DNA of 64,000 bases from positions 100,187,001 through 100,251,000 of the forward strand of contig CM059587.1 of the NCBI GenBank assembly GCA_030407085.1, in the 5' to 3' direction. Under the pieces are notes generated by a model that worked only from the letters and a program-made list of their open reading frames with translations, ran no database searches and was not told the DNA's origin. The position numbers and the translations under genes were made by a program. The first letter of the stretch is position 1. Each line of letters starts with the position of its first letter. The stretch comes from Trichopria drosophilae (taxonomy: Eukaryota; Arthropoda; Insecta; Hymenoptera; Diapriidae). Below, piece by piece: positions 12,379 through 22,833 of this stretch.

Positions 12379-12795
12379 TCTGAGTGTTATAAGGTAAACG
12401 AAAACATGTAATCATAATTTTATGCAGCAGACAGTTATGTTTACTTCACTTTGAGTTCTTTGTAACTTTATATTAAGGATAAAAAATATTTCAAAAAAGA
12501 CTACATTACTAATAAAGTATATATCAAACATATATTTCAAAATTTCATTTCGAAAATGTACAAAATGAAATCATAACGTAATTATTTTTCGAAGGTAATA
12601 TATGATTATTTGTAACGCTTTTATATCACAAACGCAGCATATTAAATTCAACATTTATAAGTAAAAAAATAAAATAATGTACATTTACAAATTTGTAAAT
12701 ATTGTATTTTTTATTTTAAAGTAAATATATAAATTTTTCTACACAGACCCAATAATCAGGAGTTAAGTCTTACAAACTTCGTCGAGAAGTCATGA
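12379..12795. other. Convergent intergenic gap with two poly(A) signals
   Basis: This 417-bp stretch separates the LRRC71 stop (12378) from the eIF2B delta stop (12796). AATAAA for LRRC71 is at 12511-12516. On the minus strand AATAAA at 12715-12710 lies about 80 bp past the eIF2B delta stop. The rest is AT-rich with no other feature. Confidence 0.6.
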
Positions 12796-15144
12796 TCAAA
12801 CAGTGATTCTCAGAATCACAGGAACGCTGGTACAAGGCAGAATTGCTAATTCCGTGACTACCGCCGTTACCAATTCCGCCGGAGTTACGTCGTACATGAG
12901 GTTTAAAAGATTCAAAGACTTTAAAGTCCGCCAATTAGTAAGACTTGATTTCTTTGAGTCACACGTGTTTTTCTTCAGTGCATCAGGATCACCTATAAAT
13001 TATATTTCAAAATTTAAAAATAACTTACTTTGCCCATTCGTATTTGAGCTTTCTTGCGCAATTATTACCAATTTCATTATGTACAATAGAATCCGTTTGT
13101 ACTCGTTCAGAAGATTTGTGCGTTTCGCAAGCTACAAGGACCGGAACGTTCGAGGCCTTTGCCATTACTGCTACTTGTGCTGTACCTACTCTCGCCATTA
13201 CTGCGCCATTGGCTAAAATCGCATGTGCTCCCAGAAAAACCTTGTTTACCTGTTTCGTCAACAATTTAGTATTCATCGTTATGACTACGCTTAATTGCTT
13301 CAAAATGTTTAATATTACCTTTGGCATGACAGAACTAAGAGAATTTATAAGAAAATATGAACATTCAATTCCATGCTGCGCCAATCGTCGCAATAACTCT
13401 TTTCCTTCGAGCCATGGTCTGGAATCGACTACGATTACTCGAAATTGTTTCTTTGCAGTATATGCATCGCACAAAATTTTGTGAATTAACGAGGAGCTAA
13501 CAAATAAATAAACAATTTCAATAAATTTTAAGATAATACCCCAACTATGTGGTTTACGGACTAATACTTACTACCCGTAAGTAAGAATAACGTCCCCTTC
13601 TGAAATTTTGGTTTGTATCGATAACGAAATGGCGTCATCTGCCAATAAAATTTGTTCTTGGATGTATTGATCGATAGCAGTTTTTAACTTTACTTTGGCC
13701 TGAAGAATTATGAATATGTTAAGAAACATTTTATAAAAATTATATTTAGTCTACTCACTTCTTCGTCTGATATCGCTGCTGGCAATGTATTCATTTGACG
13801 TTTAAAATGTTTCAATGCATTTTGCATCGACACTGAATGAGGTCTACATCGAGCGAGATAAGATGTAGATTCCTTCAAAGCAGTTTCTAATCCTCTTGAA
13901 AAGTCTGCGTTTGGAGGACGTTCGAAATCGTGTATCATTTGTTTAACGGCGGCTAAAAACGCTACGCATCGTGCATTGCTACCGATAATAACTTTTTCAG
14001 CATATCGTAAACCTAGCCTGATTATCGCTGGATGAATATGAATATTGAAACCACCTGGATTTACCTTATCGAAAATTAATTTTCTTTCCGAATACAAATG
14101 TTTGAATAAATTCACCTCGTGCAAGTTCTCGGGTTTTACTTCTGCTTTTGCAGGTTCAGATTTTATAGATACTTTTTTCACTGGCTTTACTTTTTTCTCT
14201 TCCTTTACTTCTTGTTTTGCTGCTCGCTGCGCTTCTTGTTTTGCTCTTCGTTCTGCTCGTAATTCAGATTTACTCTTTTCTTTTGGTTGTGCTTCACTTA
14301 AATTAGTAGCGGTTACAATTTGCGGTTCTGGAACGGTTTCTTCAGAAACTGGTTTTTGAATTGGACATTTTTCTTCTTTAACTTTACCTTTCGCAGCAGC
14401 CTTAGCAGCTTTTTTTGCTTCTCGTTCCAACTTTACATGTTCTCGAGACTTTTCTGGATCAGTAGTTTTCAATTCTATGGAACTTAATGAAGTACATAAA
14501 TCGTTTACCAATCTTTCAGACTCTGACGAAACTTGTGCGTTTTCTGCTTTCGGTTTAACCTTACCCGCAGCTTTAGCAGCTTTCTTTGCCTCACGTTCTG
14601 ACTTTACTTGTTCCCGAGACTTTTCTAAACCACTTGGTTTTACTTCTGCAGAACTTGCCGAGGTATTTACATCATTTATTAATCTATCGTCAGATCCGGT
14701 AGAAACTTGTGGTTTTTCCACTTTTGGTTTACCTTTACTAGCAGCTTTAGCAGCTTTTTTCGCTTCCCGCTCAGCCTTTATGTGTTCCCGAGATTTTTCT
14801 TGAGAATTCATGGTTAAATTAGTTTCTTTTAGGACACACGAGGTACGCAAATTATTCAATATTCTGTTTGGAATTGGCAAATCATTCGTAGATTCATGAC
14901 AATTCAAAAGATTGTTCTTTTTAACAATTATATTTGAATTTGAAAGACGTGGTGGTTGTGAATTCTGTACACTTTGCAGTAATGCATTATTTCTGATATC
15001 CTCTCCAATTATGGGACAAGCTGTAGGTACATTTTCTACTTCGATATTATTTTTGCTTAATTTCTCTACTCTTCTTGCAAGATTCAATCTTTTACGGCGC
15101 AGATGTCTAGCTTGAGATTTAGTACGCTTACTTTGTACTTTGTC
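12796..15144 (-). CDS. EIF2B4: Translation initiation factor eIF2B, delta subunit
   Basis: Delta subunit of the eIF2B decamer, the guanine nucleotide exchange factor that reloads eIF2 with GTP; delta belongs to its regulatory core. Exons on the minus strand: 15144-13759, 13699-13575, 13496-13319, 13249-13069 and 12992-12796, giving 688 residues plus TGA. Signatures: SGSN-type loop IIGSNARCVAFLAAVKQMI, DFERPPNADFSRGLE, CRPHSVSMQNALKHF, GDVILTYG joined to SSLIHKIL, FRVIVVDSRPWLEG, FLGAHAILANGAVMARVGTA, VPVLVACETHKSSERVQTD, NEIG joined to DPDAL, and the C-terminal LPCTSVPVILRITV. The donor after NEI is at 13068; reading past it reaches a stop. The N-terminal part is Lys/Glu/Ala-rich with repeats (see separate entry). 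The exon at 15144 follows a CAG acceptor in phase 0, so at least one upstream exon supplies the ATG. Identity is near certain; the 5' end is open. Confidence 0.95.
13250..13318 (-). other. 69-bp in-frame intron of EIF2B4
   Basis: This intron separates SVMPK from VNKVFLGAH. It runs from GTAATA to AAACAG, is 69 bp (23 codons) and has no stop in frame, so retention would insert 23 residues rather than truncate. Family comparison (MPK or LPEV directly followed by SKVLLGAH) supports removal. Confidence 0.8.
14284..14799 (-). repeat. Coding tandem repeat in the eIF2B delta N-terminus
   Basis: Three units begin EKSREHIKAEREAKKAAKAA, EKSREQVKSEREAKKAAKAA and EKSREHVKLEREAKKAAKAA, spaced 58 and 57 residues apart (first unit from 14799). 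A fourth, degenerate start is EKSKSELRAERRAKQEAQRA, which is the copy normally conserved in eIF2B delta. The linkers between units are also related (VSTGSDDRLINDV, VSSESERLVNDL). This gives a basic, helix-prone, coiled-coil-like extension of about 200 residues. Confidence 0.85.
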
Positions 15145-15867
15145 CTGCTATATGTATTGGAATAATAAAATGTCAAAAAATTGTTGTCGCAACGAAAATA
15201 AAATATTCAGCCAGAAGGTTAAACAAAGTAACATGTGTCATGCATAAAGTAGACGTAGTACAGAAAATAAAAAACAAATCTAGGTTTTATGAAACTTTTT
15301 ATCCCAACGAAATAAGAATTATTGATCAATACGAAATAATAGTTTTACAGAATTATTCTTATTGATTAAAGTAGAGTTTGAAACTTTTATTAACAATTTA
15401 AGCCACAGAAAAATCTAAAATAATGTAAAATCATTTATTTACTAATTAGTGTTAATAGTTCCATAACAAAAACTTATATTTTCTTTTTTGAATCTTAAAT
15501 TTTGCTCAACTAGATATTAGCTAGAGACTTTATTTAACTACTATTGAAGAAACTAAATTAATTCGGTCGACTAAAAAGTTTTGGTTAAACATTTAGGAGA
15601 GTCGTTAGTTTTGGCAAACAAAATTTTGGTTCGGTTGTGGACACAACTGAAAAATCTACCAAAAATTGAAAAAATGAAGTAAAACCTATCTTAATACATG
15701 GGCAAATCCATGAAACTTTTGACTTTCGCTACTAATATTTTTTAATTATTTGGTATGAGTTTCGGTGGTACGGTCTTTGGACAATAAAAAATTCAATTTT
15801 TACGTTTCGACCATAATGTTGGTCCTCCTCAGAAATTGATTGTCTACAAAAAAGTTTAAAAATATAT

Positions 15868-16644
15868 GAGAGATAGAAAAAAAATGTTACATACAAAAAA
15901 TACTCGTTTTTAGGTAGAAAATACCAAAATAAAGTCAAAATTTTAAAAATCAAAAAATTTGTTTTTTCATTTTTTTTTAGATAGAATTTTTTTTTAATTT
16001 CTCATTTTATAATACAGTTATAGTTAACATAGTTCTTTATTCAAAGTTATACATACAAACAAATTGCAGCGTTACTTTTAAAAATGTACATATTATAGTG
16101 ACACAACATATGCGTGCAATAATTGTACTATTTGTAAGAAGCAAAGGTGGTCACTTCGGTGAAAAAAAGTATAACCTGTATTATAAGTTAAAATTTGTTG
16201 ATGTTATTACATTGTGTCATCTATGTATGTATTATAATTTTGAGCAATTTATTGTAACATGACATATTATGTCATATGTATGTGTTCTGTGTACGTTATA
16301 AAATAAAAATTCTACAATTAAGAAATAAAGATTTTTGTTGTTTATTGAAAGAATTTGTTATGTAATACATAAATCAAATATATAATAATTTTTCAAAACA
16401 TTTCGTAGTGCCCAATAATGTAGAAAAATATTTCCTTATCATTAAAATATTGATGTGTACATTTGTAAAAGTAACGCTACGTTTTATTCGTATACATAAC
16501 TTTGAATAAACAACTATATTACATATAATGAGAAATAAAAAAAATGAAAAAACAAATTTTTTGATTTTTAAAATTTTGACTTTATTTTAGTATTTTCTAC
16601 CTAAAAACGAGTATTTTTTGTATGTAACATTTTTTCTATCTCTC
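15868..16644. mobile_element. Foldback element, 190-220-bp arms
   Basis: The left arm 15868-16090 (starting GAGAGATAGAAAAAAAATGT) and right arm 16455-16644 (ending ACATTTTTTCTATCTCTC) are inverted copies. They share CTCGTTTTTAGGTAGAAAAT and CAAAGTTAT plus the internal AGCGTTACTTTT. The spacer of about 365 bp is AT-rich with no ORF. Outside the left arm lies ACGTTTCGACCATAATGTTG followed by GTCCTCCTCAG. Confidence 0.75.
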
Positions 16645-18918
16645 TTAGTTTTTGAGATAATAAGAAAATTAAAAATATCATGTTTTTTTATAAAAATAGT
16701 CATAACTCCGGTCAGAAAGGTCGCACAAAAATGGGCAAATGATCATTTTAAAGGTAAAAACCATACCTTTAAACCCCCGTTAGTTTCATTACCCTACTAT
16801 TATTCGTTTCAAATTGGCAAACAATTAACTAAAGATAAAAAATATCGTATTTTTTCTTGTTGGTTTTTTATCGATAAAAATCTGAATTTTGCGTCTTTTC
16901 GATTTTTTCTCTGCTTAAATGAAAGCTATTGCAATAACCTTTGAAATGCCGTTCAATTTTTTAAGCTACGATAATTTTTCGCAAAAATATTAAACTTTGA
17001 AGTTTAATAAATTTCGGCTTTGGCATGGCAAAAGTGATTGCCGGGGAGTGTATGCTTTTTATGTAGCTCTAATTTGTCTGCGATCATGTAAAAAATATGG
17101 TGCTGTAAAATAATATAGCGTTCATATACTTTGTAATAAACTATTTCATTACTTAGTTATTGTAAAGTACAATAAATTACAAAATATAAACTAAATAAAA
17201 TGATATTTACGCATAATGATTCATTCTTGCGCAATAAGTAAAATGTCCATACAACATCAAACGATGTCTACTGTTGCATTCTCATGATACTAAGTTATGT
17301 GCTTTGAGAGCTTCCAAAAGGATAATTTTTAATTATTTATTTTAAATGTTCTAGCTTATGGAGGAATCTAATCTTGCTTCCCTGCGCAAAGGATGTTTCA
17401 ACGAATGTCATGTAATTTTTTCAGGGTTGTTGGTGTTGTCGCTTTTTCATAAGTTCGTCGCAAAGGAGACGGATGAATTCACATTGAAGAATAATAGCTG
17501 AATTTGTTTGTTAATGAATAAAGTATCTATTGTATAGTTCATATTTATGAACCTTTTTATATCAAGTGGATATTTTAATAAATAAACTTATCAACAAGAG
17601 ATGAAGCATAACATTTATTTAATACTTTTCAATCAGCAAATGTGGGATAAGAATACAAAAATTCATGAGAGTGTCAATTACGATTTCAGCAGTTTTGTAC
17701 TTTTAAATGGGTAACACAAACGTAATGCGCACTATATAAACTAATATTGGCATTCGTCTTAAAGAACATACCTAGTATGATAACAATAAACTTAAAAGCG
17801 ACCATAATGTAAATGAAAATCGAAACTAGTCTAAGCATAATTTCTGTATCACAAGAGTTAAAAGTTTCGTGGATTTGCTCATGTACAGAAATGTGAATTT
17901 ATTGATTTCAAAAACCTTTAACGACAGAACGACAACAGGAGATGGCGCTATCGATACCTGTTATTTTCATTTTCTTTGCAATATTCATATTGACAATAGC
18001 TCTTATGCATTTGAGTATACTTCAGCCCTCACAGAGAAAAGTGAAACAAACGAAAACCGATCGGACAAAACTTAGAAAACCAAGGATAATCTCTAAATTA
18101 TAGAATAAATATGACAATATTTTATGTTTTGCCAAAAAAAAGTTGTGTTCACAACCGAATATTGCTGTTACGTTAAAACCTTGTGCAAACAAAATTTCTT
18201 TTGCACATTGTGATGGATGTCGCTATTAAATCACTAAATATAATAAATTTACTATGTAAATATGCATTAAACTTATCTTTTCCTTTGCTTAAATTTGATT
18301 TGTATAGCTTTCAAGAATACTGAAAAATAGTTTTGTGCTGACATATAGATGTCAGAAAATTTGTTCGCAGCAAAAAGCAAAAGTGACTTTTTGCTTTCAT
18401 ATTCACACAAAAGCTACATGTAGCGACAACACACACTTGACATTTGTCAAATTTGATTCATTTCTTTTCAACTGTTTACAACTGAACATCTTACCCTATG
18501 TAAGACTAGTAGCAATACTGTAGTATTGAATTTTTACTATGAAAATAGAAAAAATCTGAGACTATTGAAATTAGAGCTTTAGGTAAATTTTTATTTCGGT
18601 AGTTTAATCTTTATTGATAATTTTTGTATGATTAAGAAATAGAATACAAAAGTACTTATTCTTGTACTTCTCAATAATTCTCATTTGTCGGGAACTAAGA
18701 AATAGAAAAATTATCATATCCAATATTTGTATCTGTACGACATGCAAAAAAGCGAGACCCAAAAAGCAGAAAGGAAAAATTAAAGGAAAATGATTATCTT
18801 AATGGAACGTAATAAAGTAAAGTGGATAAAAGAAATATCAGAAACAAAGGAAAATAGGAAATTTGATATATATTACGCTTATAATAGGATAGGTATATTG
18901 TGAGATTTGGTGTAAAAC

Positions 18919-18993
18919 CTCAATAGGATCGTCACTGTTAGGTATCTGCTGCTCCATCGTCTCTGATTCTATGCTTGAACGATGCTCGGACAT
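18919..18993 (-). CDS. Candidate first coding exon of EIF2B4 (tentative)
   Basis: An ATG at 18993 opens MSEHRSSIESETMEQQIPNS followed by DDPIE, a hydrophilic non-repetitive segment unlike the AT-driven chance ORFs around it. It ends in phase 0 at GAG before GTTTTA (18918), or in phase 0 further on at AGC before GTAATA. Either could splice to the phase-0 acceptor at 15145. The first donor is weak, and no homology supports the link. It could equally belong to another transcript or be chance. Confidence 0.3.
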
Positions 18994-19460
18994 TACAGTC
19001 CAGCTATGAAAACCAAGACGCTGTTAGAAGTTACTTTCGAAAATTGTCTAAACCATTTGCGAAAAGGAGTAAAGATATATTAATAAGTGGGTTGAAGGGG
19101 CAAACACATGCATTTCTGCAAGAAATCTTTTAGGTTATAAAATATCAAATGCATAATTTTGCTTATTAATCCACATACCACCTCCTTAAAATTAGCGATT
19201 CAAAATAAAAATTAATCGAACATACGTTTACGGGGCCTAACCTCCGATACGTACATTATTTTACTATAATCACGATAACAAAATGTACATATGTAATTCA
19301 AGAAAAATTGTAATACCTTTCAATCGGTAATGAAATCTGCTACACTGCGTACGTAATCCAGTGTTTGTGTTTGGATTTTTACACCCCTCATACATATAAT
19401 GAACTTTTTTGACCCACACACTACGTGTGTATTCTAGGGACAAGAGAGAACAGTACATAA

Positions 19461-19514
19461 TTTAGTCACTAGACATTTAGTACTAGACAAGTATAAAAAA
19501 AGACGTCTACATGT
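19461..19514 (+). repeat. Direct repeat, copy 1 of 2
   Basis: TTTAGTCACTAGACATTTAG through AAAGACGTCTACATGT recurs at 22453-22504 in the same orientation with few changes. Both copies lie beside a TACTGTA or CAGTACA motif. The two copies bracket about 2.9 kb. Confidence 0.7.
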
Positions 19515-19684
19515 GTACTGTAAAAAATTACTAGGCAGTTCACCGAAAGTGTAAATGTACTCTACCACCGCAATGTAATTTTCAGTCCATTACGAAGGGA
19601 ACCCAACTCAACACCGAAAGTCCTGACAATTTCGAGACAGTTTTACTTTTTAGTCTTGAAGAATGTTCTGCAGCGTCTTAAAGA

Positions 19685-20967
19685 CATCCCAATAAACGAG
19701 TTCGTGTCCAAAAATTTCGACTTTCATTCGATTTGTTTCCAATTTCGAATGAAATTGATCAAATTTTAATACGAAATTAGTCGTTTTCAAATGTTTTCAT
19801 ACGCACAATATATTTCGAATATTTGTCGTCTTTCCAATGCATCCGATGTCATACGTTACATTCGATCATATGCGTCAATATGCGATATTTTCGAAACACG
19901 GGTATTAATTTTTCATTCGAAATGATACGTTCTTTGATGGGTTGCTTAAAGCGAATGATATTTCATACGATTTCATTTCGCTCTACATTCGAAAACATTC
20001 GAATATGTGTGCAGTATTAATAGTCTTTAAAATTGAGGTTATGTGCATCCGTTCGCATACGGAAACGGCTAATTGTCGAATGCAAATTTTGTATTGAAAT
20101 CATTCGAAGGCATACGTGTTTACCTATACGAAGTGTTCATTCGTTTTAATACGAAGTCATGTTAGATCGCTGGTGGCGCCTACGCGTGAAAACGACGAAC
20201 TAACCCTCGATAACATCAGTTCCTAACCTAGAATATTGAAATTAAACCGAAAAGTAAATATGTATGTACATTTTCAAGCTCAATTACAACCAAGAGGAAA
20301 AACATAGAAGGCACAAAAAAGTCTAAGAAAATAAAAATGTCGGGTGATGAAACAGAAGGAAAAGGAGATGATGGTGAGCTCTCAAACAGTGAGCAAGACG
20401 AGGCAGATGTACAAGAAAACGTAAATGTTGATTTTACCAGGATCGAGATAGACGAAACAATTAGCCCCTTCGAAAATAACATATTCGTTGAAGATCATTA
20501 TCTAGATGAATCTCATCTTGAATGATCCCGATAATTAGATTATGATATTGATCTGTTTTATATTAAGAAAATATTACTTTATTGTTAATTTTTAAAATGT
20601 TAAATTGCAATAAAAAATAAATATATGTGTTCCAACACAATTCTTTTTTAATTACCTGAACCTCGAATAATATTAAAAAAAAAAGACGAAGTACAAACCC
20701 GGTAAAACTTGGCTCAATTCCATGCGTTTTAATATGAAAATTCATTATGTGCAAACCTAACCTCAATTTTTATTCCTAAATGCTTCCGTACGAAATTATA
20801 CGCCGCGCAGATGACCTAATTTCATTCGTTTCGATGCGTTTTAACTCGTTGCATCATCTTGCATACGTTTTCATGCGATTTACCGCGAAATAACGAGGAA
20901 AGAAACGGGATGGAAACGTATGAAATCGTATTAAAAATGTTTGCACACGAACTCGTTTATTGGGATG
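19685..20967 (+). mobile_element. 1.28-kb DNA element with 24-bp ends and CATTCG clusters
   Basis: The left end is CATCCCAATAAACGAGTTCG and the reverse complement of the right end is identical for these 20 bases, continuing TGT.CAAA. Both subterminal zones (19725-20160 and 20700-20930) are packed with variants of CATTCGAA, CATACG and ACGAAT in both orientations. This resembles the subterminal repeats that some cut-and-paste transposases bind. The target duplication is unclear, so no superfamily is assigned. One 62-codon ORF lies in the middle. Confidence 0.6.
20337..20525 (+). CDS. Small acidic ORF inside the 1.28-kb element
   Basis: This encodes 62 residues, starting MSGDETEGKGDDGELSNSEQ and ending in DESHLE before TGA. 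It is strongly acidic with no membrane segment or motif I know. The ATG context (AAAAATGTC) is good. It lies centrally within the element 19685-20967, which suggests an element-encoded peptide or the N-terminal remnant of a longer protein. It could also be chance. Confidence 0.35.
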   Translation: MSGDETEGKGDDGELSNSEQDEADVQENVNVDFTRIEIDETISPFENNIFVEDHYLDESHLE

Positions 20968-21105
20968 ATATGCACCCTTAAAAGACAGTGGTCGCAAATA
21001 AGTCGTCTCACTTAAGACGTCTAAAAAAGAAGAATTATGCCGTATCTCGCAGTGACGCGACTAATATTATCAACCAGCGTTGGTAATCTATTTCTTCATA
21101 CAATA

Positions 21106-21978
21106 CAGTAGAACCCCTCTTATTTGAAATTTCCTCTTACCCCCTTACTCTATTCAACGCTTTAATAGTGGATGATAATATCTGATATCTTTTTATTTTT
21201 GTTAAACATCATATATATTTTAGAGTTGAATTATGTAAAATATATATTTAATTTATCTGAAAACTGTGTAGACAATTTTAAATTTGGATAAAAATGTAAC
21301 GAGATCACAACTCGTGCCTTTATGTGATAAATAAAGACTGAAACATTTCGCATTTATTTATGGTCATTTATATCTGCATTCGAGTGGAGAAATAAACATT
21401 TTAAATTTACATTATGCACTTTATTACATATAATTATGTATCAATAATTTTTTGTTTCACAAACAAATACACTGTGATTTAGGCCGAAATGAATATAGGA
21501 GACAATATTTAACCCAAATTTGCAAATACGATTAATGAAAGCTTCAAATATCTTCAAATTCAGTACTAAGCTGCTGATATTGGATTTGTTCCTTATTTTG
21601 CAATGGAAAGACTTTTCAATGTTTGTGGAGGTCTTGAAATACACATCATTAAAAATTGCATCCTAACTTTCAAATGTGCACTTTTATTTTACGAAATTAG
21701 CAGCTTCTCGAATAATTTGTATGATGTAAATCATGAGTTTGAGGCAAAATTTTAAATTAATTTGAAATTTAATTACATATCAGTCTACCGACTATACATA
21801 TTTGCAAATTTACGTTAAACGGTATTTACACTGTACAACTTTGATGGTTAAACACTGTAGTAAACTGTATCGAGATGTTCGAACGTTGGTGGGGGAAGGT
21901 CCGAGGGGAAACGATTCAAATAAGAGGGGTTGGACAATTCAAATATGTGGGGCAATTGAAATAAGAAGGGTTCTACTA
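21106..21978. mobile_element. Pogo-like element (E family), ends separated
   Basis: TA then CAGTAGAACCCCTCTTATTT starts at 21106. The right end, GAGGGGAAACGATTCAAATA then AGAGGGGTTGG and GGGTTCTACTA, stops at 21978 before TA. Both match the ends of the intact copy at 32883-33154. About 600 bp of AT-rich sequence (21160-21790) not found in the intact copy lies between them, probably an insertion or a longer relative. Confidence 0.55.
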
Positions 21979-21984
21979 TATGTA

Positions 21985-22443
21985 CAGTAAAACCCCTCTT
22001 ATTTGAACAGGGTCGAGCCAGCATTTCCCCTCCGACCCCCTTTATTTGAACGTTTACAGTTGTCCCCACTCCTCGCGCAATATACCCGTCCGACGTGAGT
22101 AGCGCACGCGCATTGGAATTTGTATCCGCGTAAGAGCGAGTAGTGGGGGTAAGGGGAAGTAGAAATCGATTAAATAAACTGTACAGTAAAACCCCTCTTA
22201 CTTGAACACTCGCTTTCTTGAACACCCCGTCTATTTGAACAAAATAACCTCGTTTATTTGATCGATTTCTACTTCCCCTTACCTCCACTACTCGCTCTTA
22301 CGCGGATGCAAATTCTGCGCGTGCGCTACTCACGCCGGATGGGTATATTGCGCGAGAAGTGGGGACAACTGTAAGCGTTCAAATAAACGGGGTCGGAGGG
22401 GAAATGCTGGCTCGACCCTGTTCAAGTGAGAGGGGTTTTACTG
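21985..22443. repeat. Long inverted repeat of two pogo-like elements
   Basis: Element F2 (22184-22443) is complete: TA flanks, with ends CAGTAAAACCCCTCTTACTT and, reverse-complemented, CAGTAAAACCCCTCTCACTT. F1 (21985-22181) is a 3'-truncated copy in the opposite orientation. F1 and the right part of F2 therefore form inverted arms of about 200 bp sharing AGGGTCGAGCCAGCATTTCC, TGTCCCCACT, AGTAGCGCACGCGCA and CGCGTAAGAGCGAGTAGTGG. The spacer is about 60 bp. Arms are GC-richer than their surroundings. Confidence 0.8.
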
Positions 22444-22452
22444 TACTTTAAA

Positions 22453-22504
22453 TTTAGTCACTAGGTATTTAGTTACTAGACGGGTAAAAAAGACGTCTAC
22501 ATGT
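22453..22504 (+). repeat. Direct repeat, copy 2 of 2
   Basis: TTTAGTCACTAGGTATTTAG through AAAGACGTCTACATGT is the partner of 19461-19514. It starts nine bases after the right TA of the pogo-like element F2. Confidence 0.7.
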
Positions 22505-22833
22505 ACAGATATCTCTAGGGATTGTCATAATAGGGTATTCATGCCATAATCCCCTAGTGTTCGTAAGTTTTATCCGGAAATCCCTAGAACTGAAACGAAA
22601 CAGCAAATTCCAAAGCTGCCAACAAAAAACATTTTCCACTAAAAGAACTGATGGATACCAAGAAACAGTAACGCCATCTTAAAAACCTTTGCATCTATTT
22701 TGAATGATGACATCCGATTATAACATGATGAAATAAATAAACATTAAAAATGTAATTATTTTTTTTCATTAAAATACTATATTTAGTTAGTTTAAAAATT
22801 GTACATTTTATATAGTATAAAAATATGTGCTCC

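Larger units (their letters stand above)
15145..22833. other. 7.7-kb stretch without a conserved gene
   Basis: This lies between the recognised EIF2B4 exon and the NME7 stop. It holds a foldback (15868-16644), a possible EIF2B4 first exon (18919-18993), a 1.28-kb element (19685-20967), a split pogo-like element (21106-21978) and a long inverted repeat (21985-22443). The remainder (15145-15867, 16645-18837 and 18994-19684) is AT-rich, and I see nothing in it beyond short chance ORFs. Part of it is probably the 5' intron and promoter of EIF2B4. Confidence 0.6.

Noticed and set aside
13028..13068. Longer version of EIF2B4 exon 4 ending NNCARKLKYEWAK
   Set aside because: Using the donor at 13028 puts a TGA directly after the junction to 12992; the donor at 13068 restores the family sequence NEIG-DPDAL.
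13044..13484. 146-codon plus-strand ORF over EIF2B4
   Set aside because: It is the antisense shadow of EIF2B4 exons, as are the plus-strand frames at 14045-14359 and 14477-14803.
21848..22288. 146-codon minus-strand ORF
   Set aside because: It runs across the two F-family MITEs; the open frame follows from their GC-rich inverted arms, not from a protein.
19461..22504. LTR retrotransposon bounded by the 54-bp direct repeats
   Set aside because: The repeats are far too short for LTRs, lack TG..CA ends, and no pol or gag sequence lies between them.
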